Shown here piece after piece: positions 22,369-31,597 of a stretch of 42,572 nt of DNA. The notes under the pieces are model-generated. The model saw only the letters and a program-made list of their open reading frames with translations, was not told the DNA's origin and ran no database searches. Source of the stretch: an uncultured Mycoplasmatota bacterium (GTDB lineage Bacteria > Bacillota_I > Bacilli_A > RF39 > UBA660). Where the stretch lies: the NCBI GenBank assembly GCA_900551105.1, contig URUT01000007.1, positions 1 to 42,572 of the forward strand. The letters run 5' to 3'. Each line of letters opens with the position of its first letter. Position 1 is the stretch's first letter. Position numbers and translations under genes: made by a program.

Positions 22369-24388
22369 GTATAATATAAATAATTTAGATTGTGCAGGTT
22401 GTGCTAAAGAGGTAGAAAATGCTTTAAATAAAAATAGTGATTTTAAGAATGTGGTTGTTAATTTTAGTACAGGAAAAATTAGTTATGAGTCTGATAAAGA
22501 TATTGCTTTAAGTGAGCTTAATAGGTTAGTAAAAGCGGTAGAACCTGATGCTAGCGTAAGTATTAATGAAGAAATTAAGAAGGGAACTAATATTTATTTT
22601 TTGATCATTGGACTTATCGTCCTTGTTGGTGCTATGTATTTGCCAATTAGTAAAAATTTTAGGATAGTTCTTTATATTATTAGTTATGGATTTCTTTTGG
22701 AAAAAACATTTATTAAAGCGGTTAAACTTTTATTTAAAAGCCATACTATTAATGAAAATATGCTTTTGACAATTTCTTGTGTTGGGGCGCTTTGTATAGA
22801 TAAAGTTATGGAAGGCGCGATGGTTATTAGTTTGTATACTATTGGTAAAGTGTTAGAAGAGAAGGCATTAAATAACAGTAGGAAATCAATTAAGGGTATT
22901 TTAGAACTTAAACAGGGCTATGCTAATTTAGTTGATGGTAAAAAAATAGTTAAAACTAATGTTGAAGATGTTAAACCTGGTGATGAACTTGTTGTTAAAA
23001 AAGGAGAGCGTATTCCTGTTGATGGCGTAGTTTTTATTGGGGAGACGTATTTAGATGAGTCAGCGCTAACTGGAGAAAGTGCACTTTGTTTTGTTAAAAC
23101 TGGTGATAAGGTACTATCTGGGTCAATTAATAATGGGGATGTTATTCATGTTAAAGCTACTACTTTATATGCTGATTCAACGGTTGCGAAAATATTAGAG
23201 CTTTTGGATAATGCTACGGATAAGAAGACAAAGTTAGAGACTACTGTTAGTAAACTTAGTAGATACTATACGCCAATAATTTTGGGATTAGCAATTTTAG
23301 TAATTTTTATGCTTCCGATTTTTGGAGTGTCAATGAAAGAAAGTTTTTATAGAGGGTTAACATTTTTAGTTATTTCTTGTCCTTGTGCTATTGCTATTTC
23401 TGTGCCGCTTTCCTATTTTACCGGGATAGGGGCAGCTAGTAAAAATGGTATTTTAATAAAAGGTAGCAACTATTTAGATGGTTTATGCGATATAAAAAAT
23501 ATTGTTTTTGATAAGACTGGAACACTTACTAGTGGTGAATTTAAAGTTAATGATGTAGAAATTGATAAAGATAGTAAATATAGTAAAGAAGAAATTATTG
23601 ATATTGTTGTTAGTGGGGAAGAGATGAGTAATCATCCGCTTGCTAGTTCACTTAAAAAACTTGGTAAGAGTAGTGGCAAAAAAATTACGAAATTTAAAGA
23701 ATTAGATGGTAAAGGAATTAGTTTTGTTTATAATAAACATGAGGTATTAATTGGTAATAAGAAGATTTGCGATTGCAAGAAAAATGCAGATGTGCATGTT
23801 GTGATAGATGGTAAACATGAGGCTTCTATAATGCTTACTGATGGTATTAAAGATAATGCTTTTGAGATTATTAGAAATCTTAAAGATTTGGGAGTTAAAA
23901 CTTATATGTTTACTGGAGATAAAAAAGAGATAGCACTTGCAATTGGAAAGAAACTTGGGATAGATGAGATAGAGTATGAAATGTTACCAACTGATAAATT
24001 TAACGAGTTTGATAGTGTAAATAAAAGTGGAATTACGGCTTTTGTTGGTGATGGAATAAATGATGCGCCAGTTTTAAAAAGAGCAGATATTGGAATTTCT
24101 ATGGGGGGAATTGGTTCGGAGTCAGCTATTGAGGCAAGTGATATTGTTCTTATGAATGATGATTTAGCTAAGATACCACTTGGAATAAGAGTTTCACAGT
24201 ATACGAAAATGATTATTAAACAAGATTTGATATTTGCGATTTCTGTGAAAGTAATTATTCTACTTTTGAGTGTATTTGGTCTTGCTAATATGTGGTTTGC
24301 TGTGTTTGCTGATACGGGAGTTACACTTCTTGCAATACTAAATACTTTAAGAATTACAAATAAATTTAGAATAGAGAGGGAAAAATAA
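22355..24388 (+). CDS. cadA: P1B-type heavy-metal ATPase, Cd/Zn/Pb efflux
   Basis: This 677-residue membrane pump should export soft divalent metals. It has an N-terminal HMA domain with LDCAGC (C13, C16). The membrane helix carries the ion-binding CPC (ISCPCAIAIS) near residue 341. The phosphorylation site DKTGTLT is near 386, SNHPLAS is the HP motif of P1B pumps, and the hinge GDGINDAP is near 565. Context with CadC favours Cd/Zn/Pb over Cu. AAAGGAG stands before the ATG. Confidence 0.93.
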   Translation: MKKYKYNINNLDCAGCAKEVENALNKNSDFKNVVVNFSTGKISYESDKDIALSELNRLVKAVEPDASVSINEEIKKGTNIYFLIIGLIVLVGAMYLPISKNFRIVLYIISYGFLLEKTFIKAVKLLFKSHTINENMLLTISCVGALCIDKVMEGAMVISLYTIGKVLEEKALNNSRKSIKGILELKQGYANLVDGKKIVKTNVEDVKPGDELVVKKGERIPVDGVVFIGETYLDESALTGESALCFVKTGDKVLSGSINNGDVIHVKATTLYADSTVAKILELLDNATDKKTKLETTVSKLSRYYTPIILGLAILVIFMLPIFGVSMKESFYRGLTFLVISCPCAIAISVPLSYFTGIGAASKNGILIKGSNYLDGLCDIKNIVFDKTGTLTSGEFKVNDVEIDKDSKYSKEEIIDIVVSGEEMSNHPLASSLKKLGKSSGKKITKFKELDGKGISFVYNKHEVLIGNKKICDCKKNADVHVVIDGKHEASIMLTDGIKDNAFEIIRNLKDLGVKTYMFTGDKKEIALAIGKKLGIDEIEYEMLPTDKFNEFDSVNKSGITAFVGDGINDAPVLKRADIGISMGGIGSESAIEASDIVLMNDDLAKIPLGIRVSQYTKMIIKQDLIFAISVKVIILLLSVFGLANMWFAVFADTGVTLLAILNTLRITNKFRIEREK

Positions 24389-24390
24389 TT

Positions 24391-24918
24391 ATGTGGATTA
24401 GTTTTATTGTAATATCTATTGTTGGTACACTTTTACATTTTTTGTATGAAATGAGTGGACATAACAAAATAGCTGCTATATTTGCAGCAGTAAATGAAAG
24501 TACGTGGGAGCATATTAAAATTGCTCTTACGCCAAGCTTTATTTGGGGATTATTTGATGGTTTTAAATTTGGAATGAATGAAAATTATTTTATTGCTAAA
24601 ACTGCTAGTTTATTGGTAATTGTGATACTTATTCCGCTTATTTTTTATACGTATACATTTATAACTAAAAAAGCGGTATTGTGGTTTGATATTATTTATT
24701 TCTATATTACTATCTTTTGCTCACAATATTTATTTAATTATATTATAAATATGAATTCTCTTGGTTTTATATATCAATATATTGCAGTTGTTCTTTTATT
24801 TGTATTATTTGGCACTTATATGGTTGCAACATTAATGCCTCTTAAAAGACCAATTTTTAAAGATCCAATTTCTAAAAAATATGGAATTGATGGTCATACA
24901 GAAATGCATAAGCATTAA
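24391..24918 (+). CDS. DUF6512-like membrane protein
   Basis: This 175-residue protein has about five membrane segments. The pattern LLHFLYEMSGHNKIAAIFAA, then VNESTWEHIKIALTPSF, is that of DUF6512 family proteins, of unknown function. The C-terminus contains DGHTEMHKH, which could bind metal. It starts two bases after cadA, so it may be part of the metal operon. Confidence 0.7.
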   Translation: MWISFIVISIVGTLLHFLYEMSGHNKIAAIFAAVNESTWEHIKIALTPSFIWGLFDGFKFGMNENYFIAKTASLLVIVILIPLIFYTYTFITKKAVLWFDIIYFYITIFCSQYLFNYIINMNSLGFIYQYIAVVLLFVLFGTYMVATLMPLKRPIFKDPISKKYGIDGHTEMHKH

Positions 24919-24930
24919 TTTGGAGGTTTT

Positions 24931-25464
24931 ATGAAGTTTTTAAAAAGATATATTTTGGCATTTTTGATTTTTGCAATTTGTGGTTGGCTATATGAAGAGT
25001 TTCTTTTTATAGTAGAGGATCATGTTTTGGTAAATCGTGGGTCACTGTTTGGACCATGGTTACCCATATATGGATTTGGTGGACTTGCTGTAATTTTATT
25101 GTTTTATAAATGCAAAGATAAGAAAGTAATGATTGGTAAGGTTAATATTAGACCTATTATTTTGTTTTTTGAAACGACTATTATTTGTGTATTATTAGAA
25201 CTTATTGCAACTTATATAATTGATTTTAGACCGCTTTGGGATTATAGTGATAAATTTATGAATTTTGAAGGGCGAATTGCACTTATTCCTGGTCTTAGAT
25301 TTGGAATTCTTGCTTTATTTGGATTATATTTTGTATATCCATTTGTGATAAAATTAGCGAATGTGAAAGATAAGAAAATTAACTTTTTGTATTTACTAAT
25401 TTTTACATTATTTATAATTGATGCTTTAGCTAGAATTTGGCTGCACAATAATTATAGAATGTAG
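24931..25464 (+). CDS. CmpB-family putative ABC-transporter membrane protein
   Basis: This 177-residue protein has four to five membrane segments. It has the family signature CGWLYEEFLF, then VNRGSLFGPWLPIYGFGGLA (PF06541-type). Members are called ABC-transporter type IV membrane proteins, but their role is not proven and no ATPase is nearby. The ATG is 12 bases after the previous stop with GGAGG in between, so it is co-transcribed with the cad genes. Confidence 0.8.
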   Translation: MKFLKRYILAFLIFAICGWLYEEFLFIVEDHVLVNRGSLFGPWLPIYGFGGLAVILLFYKCKDKKVMIGKVNIRPIILFFETTIICVLLELIATYIIDFRPLWDYSDKFMNFEGRIALIPGLRFGILALFGLYFVYPFVIKLANVKDKKINFLYLLIFTLFIIDALARIWLHNNYRM

Positions 25465-25520
25465 TTGATTTTAAGGGATTATTTTGTTAGAATTGTAGGG
25501 AAGAAAGACGGGAGATATTT

Positions 25521-27164
25521 ATGACTGATAATGAAAAACTTGCAGAGCTTCTTTATCCTGATGTAAGGCTTACAATTGATGATTTGGAAAAGAAGTATCC
25601 TAAAAGAAATCTTGATGAAAAAGCAGAAGTTTGTCGTTTTGCACCTAGTCCAACGGGTAGAATGCACATGGGAAATTTATTTGCTTCTTTTGTTCCTGAA
25701 AGATTTGCTCATCAAAGTAATGGTGTATTTATTTTAAGAATTGAAGATACTGATGATAAAAGAGCAATTGATGATGGAATAAATTTAATTATGCAGGATT
25801 TAAAAGAATATAATTATAAAGTTGATGAGGGACCTAATTCTGGTGGGGAATATGGACCATATATTCAAAGTCAAAGAAAAGAGATTTATCATATTGTTGC
25901 TAAGTATTTAGTATCTATTGGAAGAGCATATCCTTGTTTTTGCAGTGAAGATGATTTAACTCACATGAGAGAACATCAAGAGCATAAGAAAGAAAGAATA
26001 GGTTATTATGGTAGATATGCTAAGTGTCGTAATTTATCTTATGATGAGGTAAAAGTCCATCTTGATAATGGCGATAAGTGGGTTTTAAGATTAAAGTCTA
26101 TGGGAGATTTTAATAAAAAGATTGTTTTTAAAGATTTAATTAAGGGAACAATTGAGTTACCAGAAAATGATATAGATCAAGTTTTAATAAAGTCTGATGG
26201 AATTCCACCTTATGCTTTTGCTCATGTTTGTGATGATCATTTTATGAGAGTAACTATTGTTACAAGAGATGATTCATATATTTCATCAGTGCCTTATCAT
26301 TTAGAGTTATGGGATGCTTGTGGATTTGAAAAACCAAAGTTTGCTCATTTATTACCACTTAATAAAAAAGATGGACAAGTGGTTAGAAAACTTAGTAAGC
26401 GTAAAGATCCAGAAGCAGCAGTAGCTTTTTATCACGAAAAGGGAATACCAACAGAAGCGGTAAAACTTTATTTTGCAACACTTTTAAATTCAAATTTTGA
26501 TGGTTGGTTCTTACAAAATCAGGATAAAGATTATAGGGAGTTTTCTTTTAGTTTTAATAAAATGTGTACAAGTGGGGGTTCTTTATTTGACATAGAAAAA
26601 CTATTAAATATTTCTAAAAATTATTTAAGTAGATTGAAAGCTGAAGAGGTCTTTGCAAATTTAGATAATTGGTCTAAGGAGTTTGATAATGAGTTTAATC
26701 AGCTTATAAAACAATATAGAGATTATACTATTTCAGTTTTAAATATTGAAAGAGAGCAAAAAAAGCCAAGAAAAGATTTTGCTTGTTATAGTGAAATAAA
26801 AGAAAATATTTGGTATATGTATGATGAATTATTTTCTGATGTAGATTTTGATTTTAGTTTTTTGAAACATGAGGAAGATGCTAAGAAAATAGTTTCTACA
26901 TATTTAAGTGACTTTTTTGATATTAATGATGATAAAGAAACTTGGTTTAATAAGATTAAAGAACTTACTCTAAAGATGGGTTATAATACTAATATGAAGG
27001 AGTATAAAGAAAATCCTGATGAGTTTAGGGGAAGTATAGCTGATATTAGTAATGTTATTAGGGTATCACTTACTACTAAGTTAACTACTCCTGATTTATT
27101 TGAAATTATAAAACTTCTTGGAAATGAGCGAGTTTGTGAAAGATTTAAAAGAATTTGTGGATAA
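25521..27164 (+). CDS. gltX: Glutamyl-tRNA synthetase
   Basis: This class I synthetase charges tRNA-Glu (and often tRNA-Gln in Firmicutes). It has RFAPSPTGRMHMGN (HIGH region) near residues 37-50, RIEDTDDKR, and VRKLSKRKDPE (KMSKS region) near 290. PCFCSEDD with YAKCR matches the zinc-binding CxC...YxxC of GluRS. The first 36 residues, before RFAPSPTG, are an extension relative to E. coli GluRS, seen in a GluRS subtype of Firmicutes. GGGAG precedes the ATG. At 547 residues it is longer than the common form of about 480. Confidence 0.94.
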   Translation: MTDNEKLAELLYPDVRLTIDDLEKKYPKRNLDEKAEVCRFAPSPTGRMHMGNLFASFVPERFAHQSNGVFILRIEDTDDKRAIDDGINLIMQDLKEYNYKVDEGPNSGGEYGPYIQSQRKEIYHIVAKYLVSIGRAYPCFCSEDDLTHMREHQEHKKERIGYYGRYAKCRNLSYDEVKVHLDNGDKWVLRLKSMGDFNKKIVFKDLIKGTIELPENDIDQVLIKSDGIPPYAFAHVCDDHFMRVTIVTRDDSYISSVPYHLELWDACGFEKPKFAHLLPLNKKDGQVVRKLSKRKDPEAAVAFYHEKGIPTEAVKLYFATLLNSNFDGWFLQNQDKDYREFSFSFNKMCTSGGSLFDIEKLLNISKNYLSRLKAEEVFANLDNWSKEFDNEFNQLIKQYRDYTISVLNIEREQKKPRKDFACYSEIKENIWYMYDELFSDVDFDFSFLKHEEDAKKIVSTYLSDFFDINDDKETWFNKIKELTLKMGYNTNMKEYKENPDEFRGSIADISNVIRVSLTTKLTTPDLFEIIKLLGNERVCERFKRICG

Positions 27165-27187
27165 TTTGTAAGTTATTCACATTTTTT
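27156..27187 (+). terminator. Terminator of gltX
   Basis: TGTGGATAA (27156-27164, containing the stop codon) pairs with TTATTCACA (27173-27181) with one G-U pair, then T6. Confidence 0.8.
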
Positions 27188-27188
27188 A

Positions 27189-27217
27189 TTGACTTTTGGG
27201 ATTGTTTTTCATATAAT
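27189..27217 (+). promoter_or_regulatory. Promoter of rplM-rpsI
   Basis: TTGACT (27189-27194), a 17-base spacer, TATAAT (27212-27217): a near-consensus promoter as expected for ribosomal protein genes. Confidence 0.85.
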
Positions 27218-27223
27218 TCATAT

Positions 27224-27300
27224 TGGTACATTTTGATTTACTCTTTTATTTGGCGACGTGGGAAGTTTAAATTTATGAGAGTAATGAAAGGAATTATTTT
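27224..27300 (+). ncRNA. Candidate L13 autoregulatory leader
   Basis: The leader before rplM has a closing stem TACTCT (27239-27244)/AGAGTA (27278-27283) around a TTTGGCGACGTGGGAAG core. Position and form resemble the L13 leader RNAs of Firmicutes, where the protein represses its own operon. I recall the GACGTGGGA-type core from memory only. Confidence 0.5.
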
Positions 27301-27732
27301 ATGAAGACATTTATGCAAACAAAAGAAACAGTTGATCGTAAGTGGTATGTAATTGATGCTGCTGAGTTACCTTTAGGTAGAGTTGCTACTAAGGCTGCTA
27401 CTATTTTAAGAGGAAAACATAAAGCAACATTTACACCCCATATTGATTGTGGAGACTATGTAATTATTGTTAATGCATCTAAAGTTAAATTAACTGGTAA
27501 TAAGATTAATGATAAGATGTATTATAATCATTCTGGATTTCCAGGTGGACTTAGAACTCGTAATGCGAAGACTATGTTAGAAAATTATCCAGTAGAAATG
27601 GTAGAAAGAGCAGTAAAGGGAATGCTTCCAAATGGACCTTTAGGTAGACAAATGTATCGTAAGTTATTTGTTTATGCTGGAGCAGAACATAAGCAAGAGG
27701 CTCAAAAACCAACTGCTATTACGATTGATTAG
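27301..27732 (+). CDS. rplM: 50S ribosomal protein L13
   Basis: This 143-residue protein is complete and of normal length. It starts MKTFMQTKETVDRKWYVIDA and contains AELPLGRVATKAATILRGKH, HIDCGDYVIIVNA and GMLPNGPLGRQM. Rpl13 assembles early into the large subunit. The gene is followed 10 bases later by rpsI, the standard pairing. Confidence 0.97.
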   Translation: MKTFMQTKETVDRKWYVIDAAELPLGRVATKAATILRGKHKATFTPHIDCGDYVIIVNASKVKLTGNKINDKMYYNHSGFPGGLRTRNAKTMLENYPVEMVERAVKGMLPNGPLGRQMYRKLFVYAGAEHKQEAQKPTAITID

Positions 27733-27742
27733 GAGAGAGATT

Positions 27743-28159
27743 ATGAAGAAAAGTGAAGTTACTGCAACAGGCAGAAGAAAACGTTCTATTGCTCAAGTTA
27801 AGTTAGTTACTGGTAAGGGTAATATTATAGTTAATGGAAGAGATGTAAATGAGTATATGCCTTTTCCTACACTTGTTATGGATTTAAAACAACCATTATT
27901 ATTAACTAATAATGAAAATACATTTGATGTTTTTGTTAAAGTTAATGGTGGTGGATTTTCAGGACAAGCTGGAGCTATTAGACTTGCTATTACTAAGGCT
28001 TTAGTTGAACTTGATGCTGATACTGACCAATCAAGAGATGATGCATATAAGAAAATTCTTAGAGAAGCAGGTTTCTTAACTCGTGATCCAAGAGTTAAAG
28101 AACGTAAAAAATATGGACTTAAAAAGGCTCGTAGAGCACCACAATTTTCTAAACGTTAG
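27743..28159 (+). CDS. rpsI: 30S ribosomal protein S9
   Basis: This 138-residue protein starts MKKSEVTATGRRKRSIAQVK and ends LKKARRAPQFSKR, the conserved S9 tail that reaches the P-site tRNA. GGAGAGAG stands before the ATG at 27743. A longer frame starting at 27668 lies inside rplM and is rejected because the extra residues are unlike S9. Confidence 0.97.
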   Translation: MKKSEVTATGRRKRSIAQVKLVTGKGNIIVNGRDVNEYMPFPTLVMDLKQPLLLTNNENTFDVFVKVNGGGFSGQAGAIRLAITKALVELDADTDQSRDDAYKKILREAGFLTRDPRVKERKKYGLKKARRAPQFSKR

Positions 28160-28175
28160 TTTAAAATGTTTCTTT

Positions 28176-28197
28176 TACCCCTTAATTGGGGTTTTTG
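28176..28197 (+). terminator. Terminator after rpsI
   Basis: ACCCC, loop TTAATT, GGGGT, then T's. Confidence 0.85.
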
Positions 28198-28212
28198 TTT
28201 GCAATATTATTC

Positions 28213-28241
28213 TTGATTTAAATTAAATATTAAGATAGACT
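28213..28241 (+). promoter_or_regulatory. Promoter of tilS-ftsH
   Basis: TTGATT (28213-28218), a 17-base spacer, TAGACT (28236-28241). Confidence 0.55.
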
Positions 28242-28261
28242 ATTTACTTAAGGAGATTTGT

Positions 28262-29596
28262 ATGAAGGACGTTGTAAATTTTTTAGAAAGTTTAAATATT
28301 TCAGATGATGAACCCGTAGTTTTGGCTTGCTCTTATGGGCCTGATTCTATGTGTTTATTAAATTTACTTTTGGATTGTAATTTTAATGTTGTAGTTGCTC
28401 ATGTTAATCATATGGTGCGTGAAGAGTCTTTTGAGGAATATAGGCTGATGAAGGAGTACTGTGAGGAGCGTGATGTTAAATTTGAATATTATCAATTTGA
28501 GAATAAAATTACTAAGAATTTTGAGGCAACTGCTAGGTTAAAAAGATATAATTTTTTTGAAGAAGTATTAACTAAATATCATTCTAGATACTTGTTTACA
28601 GCTCACCACGGAGATGATTTGGTAGAAACAGTATTAATGAGATTATCTAGGGGAGCATCTTTTAGAGGTTATGCTGGGTTTAGAGAGATTAGTGATTTTA
28701 GAGGTAAATTTTTAGTTAGACCTTTATTGTTTGTTACAAAAGATGATATTAATAAATTTAATTCTGAGAGGAATATTCCTTCTTCTTTTGATTATACTAA
28801 TGCTGATAAGAGTTTTACACGAAATAGGTATCGTTTGGATGTTTTACCAATACTTAAAGATATTAATCCTAAAATTCACAAAAAATTCATAAAGTTCAGT
28901 CATACTATAAGTGAATATGATGATTATGTTGAAAATGAGGTTAAAATTTTATATAGTCGTTTATATTCATTTAATAGATTAGATTTGAATGAGTTTGATG
29001 TTTTACCCCTTCTACTAAAAAAACGTTTACTGTGTGAGATATTTTCTAATTTATATAATGGTGAAATTATTAATATTAATGATAAGCATTTAAATCTAAT
29101 CTTTAATTTGATTGATAGTAAGTCTTGTGGACAGGTTAATTTACCTAAGAAGATCATGGTTGTAAAGTATTATAATATCTTAGAGTTTAGAGTAAATGAT
29201 GTTGGTTTAAAAAGATTTGATTATATATTTGAAGATAAAGTTATGCTTCCTTTTGGTTATATTGAAAAGTTAAGTGAAGATATTAATTCAAAAAGTAATT
29301 ATATTATTAGATTAAGTTCTAAGGAGTTAAGTTTACCACTACATGTAAGATCAAGATGTAATGGTGATATTATGTTTGTTAAAAATTTAAATGGTAGCAA
29401 GAAAATTAAGAATATTTTGATTGATGAAAAAATTCCTTCTGATAAAAGAGATGGGGTGCCTATTGTTACTGATAGTAATGGTAAAATTTTATGGCTTGCA
29501 GGCGTAAAAAAGAGTAAATTTGATAAACAAAGTGATGAATATTATGATATAATATTAAGGTATGTAAAAAAGGAGAAAGAGTTTGATGAAGAATAA
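28262..29596 (+). CDS. tilS: tRNA(Ile)-lysidine synthase
   Basis: This 444-residue enzyme makes lysidine at position 34 of tRNA-Ile(CAU), so that it reads AUA. The N-terminal PP-loop domain has AHVNHMVREES, ATARLKRYNFFEEV and TAHHGDDLVETVLMRLSRG, all typical of TilS. The ATP pyrophosphatase loop reads CSYGPDS at residues 23-29; the family norm is SGGxDS, so the first Gly is Tyr25. The C-terminal substrate-binding domains follow (RSRCNGDIM, KKIKNILIDEKIP). AAGGAG precedes the ATG. It overlaps ftsH by 11 bases; the usual hpt between tilS and ftsH is absent. Confidence 0.92.
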   Translation: MKDVVNFLESLNISDDEPVVLACSYGPDSMCLLNLLLDCNFNVVVAHVNHMVREESFEEYRLMKEYCEERDVKFEYYQFENKITKNFEATARLKRYNFFEEVLTKYHSRYLFTAHHGDDLVETVLMRLSRGASFRGYAGFREISDFRGKFLVRPLLFVTKDDINKFNSERNIPSSFDYTNADKSFTRNRYRLDVLPILKDINPKIHKKFIKFSHTISEYDDYVENEVKILYSRLYSFNRLDLNEFDVLPLLLKKRLLCEIFSNLYNGEIININDKHLNLIFNLIDSKSCGQVNLPKKIMVVKYYNILEFRVNDVGLKRFDYIFEDKVMLPFGYIEKLSEDINSKSNYIIRLSSKELSLPLHVRSRCNGDIMFVKNLNGSKKIKNILIDEKIPSDKRDGVPIVTDSNGKILWLAGVKKSKFDKQSDEYYDIILRYVKKEKEFDEE

Positions 29597-31556
29597 GAAA
29601 AGTTATACTAAACAGTCAGTTCCGTATGCGATATTATTTATTGTTATTATTGGAGTATTAGTGTTTTTTAATTTATCTCAATATAAGGTTTATGAGTATT
29701 CTTATGATGAGTTTATTAAAAGATTATCTGAAGGGGAAGTTACTAAGTTAGAGATAACACCAAAGAATGGTTCAGGTGTTTATGTTATTGATGGTGCTTT
29801 AAAAGATTATAAGAGTACTGAAAGCTTTAGAGTTAATGCACCTTTATCTGATACTGTTTTAGAGAAAGTAATGAAGTATGTTGATGAAGATGATATTGAG
29901 GTTATTACGAATGTTAATCCTGAGAATAATGGATTTGTAACGGTTTTAATTAATGTTGTTCCAACTGTATTATTAATTGGTGCAACTATTTGGTTATTTT
30001 CAAAGATTAGTGGAAGTAATAAAAATAGTATGGACTTTGGAAGAAGCCGTGCTAAATTAAATGAGGAAGCTAAGGCTAAATTTAGTGATGTTGCTGGTCT
30101 TGTTGAGGAAAAAGAAGAAGTTGCTGAGTTAATTGATTTCTTAAAAAATCCAAAGAAATTTCAAAAACTTGGTGCTAGAATTCCAAAGGGAGTTTTACTT
30201 GTAGGGCCTCCAGGAACTGGTAAAACATTACTTGCTAAAGCTGTTGCTGGTGAGGCAAATGTACCATTTTATTATATTAGTGGTTCAGATTTTGTTGAAT
30301 TGTTTGTTGGGGTTGGTGCTTCACGTGTTCGTGATATGTTTAAACAAGCTAAACAGTCAGCTCCTTGCTTAATATTTATTGATGAAATAGACGCTGTTGG
30401 CCGTCAAAGAGGAACTGGTTTAGGCGGTGGCCATGATGAAAGAGAACAAACTCTTAACCAATTATTAACTGAGATGGATGGTTTTGGTGCTAACGAAGGA
30501 ATTATAATTATTGCAGCAACTAATAGACCTGATGTTTTAGATCCAGCTTTACTTAGACCAGGTAGATTTGATAGACAAGTTACAGTTAGTCTTCCAGATC
30601 AAAAGGAAAGAGAAGCTATATTAAATGTTCATGCTCGTAATAAAATATTTGATAAGAGTGTAAATTTATCTAATATTTCAAAGCGCACGCCAGGTTTTAG
30701 TGGGGCAGATTTAGAAAATTTACTTAATGAAGCAGCACTTCTAGCGGTAAGAAGAAATTTACCAGCAATTACGATGGCTGAAATTGATGAAGCAACTGAT
30801 AGAGTTTTAATGGGACCTGCTAAGGTAAGTCATACAATTACACCAAAGGAAAAAGAATTAATTGCTTTACATGAAAGTGGTCATGCAGTAATTGGAATGA
30901 AAGTTCCTGATGCTGAGGTTGTTCATAAGATTACAATTATTCCTAGAGGTGTAGCTGGTGGTTATACAATGATGCTTCCTAAAGAAGAAAAAATTGCGAT
31001 TATGACTAAGAGTGAACTTCTATCTACTATTACTGGATTGCTTGGTGGTAGAGTGAGTGAAGAATTATTCTTTGGTGAAATAACTACTGGGGCTAGTGAT
31101 GACTTTAGTAAAGCTACTAAGATTGCTCGTTCTATGGTTACTGAGTACGGTATGAGTGATTTAGGACCTGTACAATTAGAACAAAAAAGTGAAGGCGTTT
31201 TCTTAGGACGTGATTATAATAAGAGTAAAAACTTTAGTGATGCTGTTGCTTTAGAAATAGATCAAGAAGTTAGAAAGATTATGAGTCAGTGTTATAAGGA
31301 AGCTACAAGAATTTTAAAAGAAAATGAGAAATTAGTTAGATTACTTGCTGATACTTTAATTGAAAGAGAAACTATTACTAAAGAAGAAATTGAAGAATTA
31401 GTTGAAACTGGTCATATTTCAGATGGTTTTGAACCAAAAGAAGAAGAAATAGATTTAAAAGAAAGAGCGAAAGTTTTAGGTATTAAAGGATACAATAAAA
31501 TGAGCTTGGAAGAATTAAAAGAAGCAATCAAAGATGCAGAGAACTCTTTAAAATAG
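29586..31556 (+). CDS. ftsH: FtsH membrane AAA+ zinc protease, with C-terminal SAP/Rho-N-like extension
   Basis: This 656-residue protease degrades membrane and unstable cytoplasmic proteins. It has membrane helices at about residues 12-29 and 118-138 around a small external domain. Walker A GPPGTGKT is near 207, IFIDEIDAVGRQRGTG and LRPGRFDRQ (SRH) follow, and the zinc site HESGH is near 428. The last 35 residues (KERAKVLGIKGYNKMSLEEL, then KEAI) form a helix-extension-helix like the SAP or Rho N-terminal motif, not a normal FtsH tail. ATG 29586 has AAGGAG nine bases upstream; a TTG one codon earlier is possible. Confidence 0.95.
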   Translation: MKNKKSYTKQSVPYAILFIVIIGVLVFFNLSQYKVYEYSYDEFIKRLSEGEVTKLEITPKNGSGVYVIDGALKDYKSTESFRVNAPLSDTVLEKVMKYVDEDDIEVITNVNPENNGFVTVLINVVPTVLLIGATIWLFSKISGSNKNSMDFGRSRAKLNEEAKAKFSDVAGLVEEKEEVAELIDFLKNPKKFQKLGARIPKGVLLVGPPGTGKTLLAKAVAGEANVPFYYISGSDFVELFVGVGASRVRDMFKQAKQSAPCLIFIDEIDAVGRQRGTGLGGGHDEREQTLNQLLTEMDGFGANEGIIIIAATNRPDVLDPALLRPGRFDRQVTVSLPDQKEREAILNVHARNKIFDKSVNLSNISKRTPGFSGADLENLLNEAALLAVRRNLPAITMAEIDEATDRVLMGPAKVSHTITPKEKELIALHESGHAVIGMKVPDAEVVHKITIIPRGVAGGYTMMLPKEEKIAIMTKSELLSTITGLLGGRVSEELFFGEITTGASDDFSKATKIARSMVTEYGMSDLGPVQLEQKSEGVFLGRDYNKSKNFSDAVALEIDQEVRKIMSQCYKEATRILKENEKLVRLLADTLIERETITKEEIEELVETGHISDGFEPKEEEIDLKERAKVLGIKGYNKMSLEELKEAIKDAENSLK

Positions 31557-31568
31557 AGTTCTTTTTTG
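31540..31568 (+). terminator. Terminator after ftsH
   Basis: AGAACTC (31540-31546), nine-base loop with the TAG stop, GAGTTCT (31556-31562), then T's. Confidence 0.9.
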
Positions 31569-31597
31569 TTATACTAATTATAATAGAGGAGAACAAT

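Noticed and set aside
27156..27181. Perfect DnaA box TGTGGATAA and a near box TTATTCACA in opposite orientation
   Set aside because: The two form the stem of the gltX terminator, followed by a T run, and the first encodes the last residues and stop of gltX. There is no cluster of further boxes and no AT-rich unwinding region tied to dnaA.
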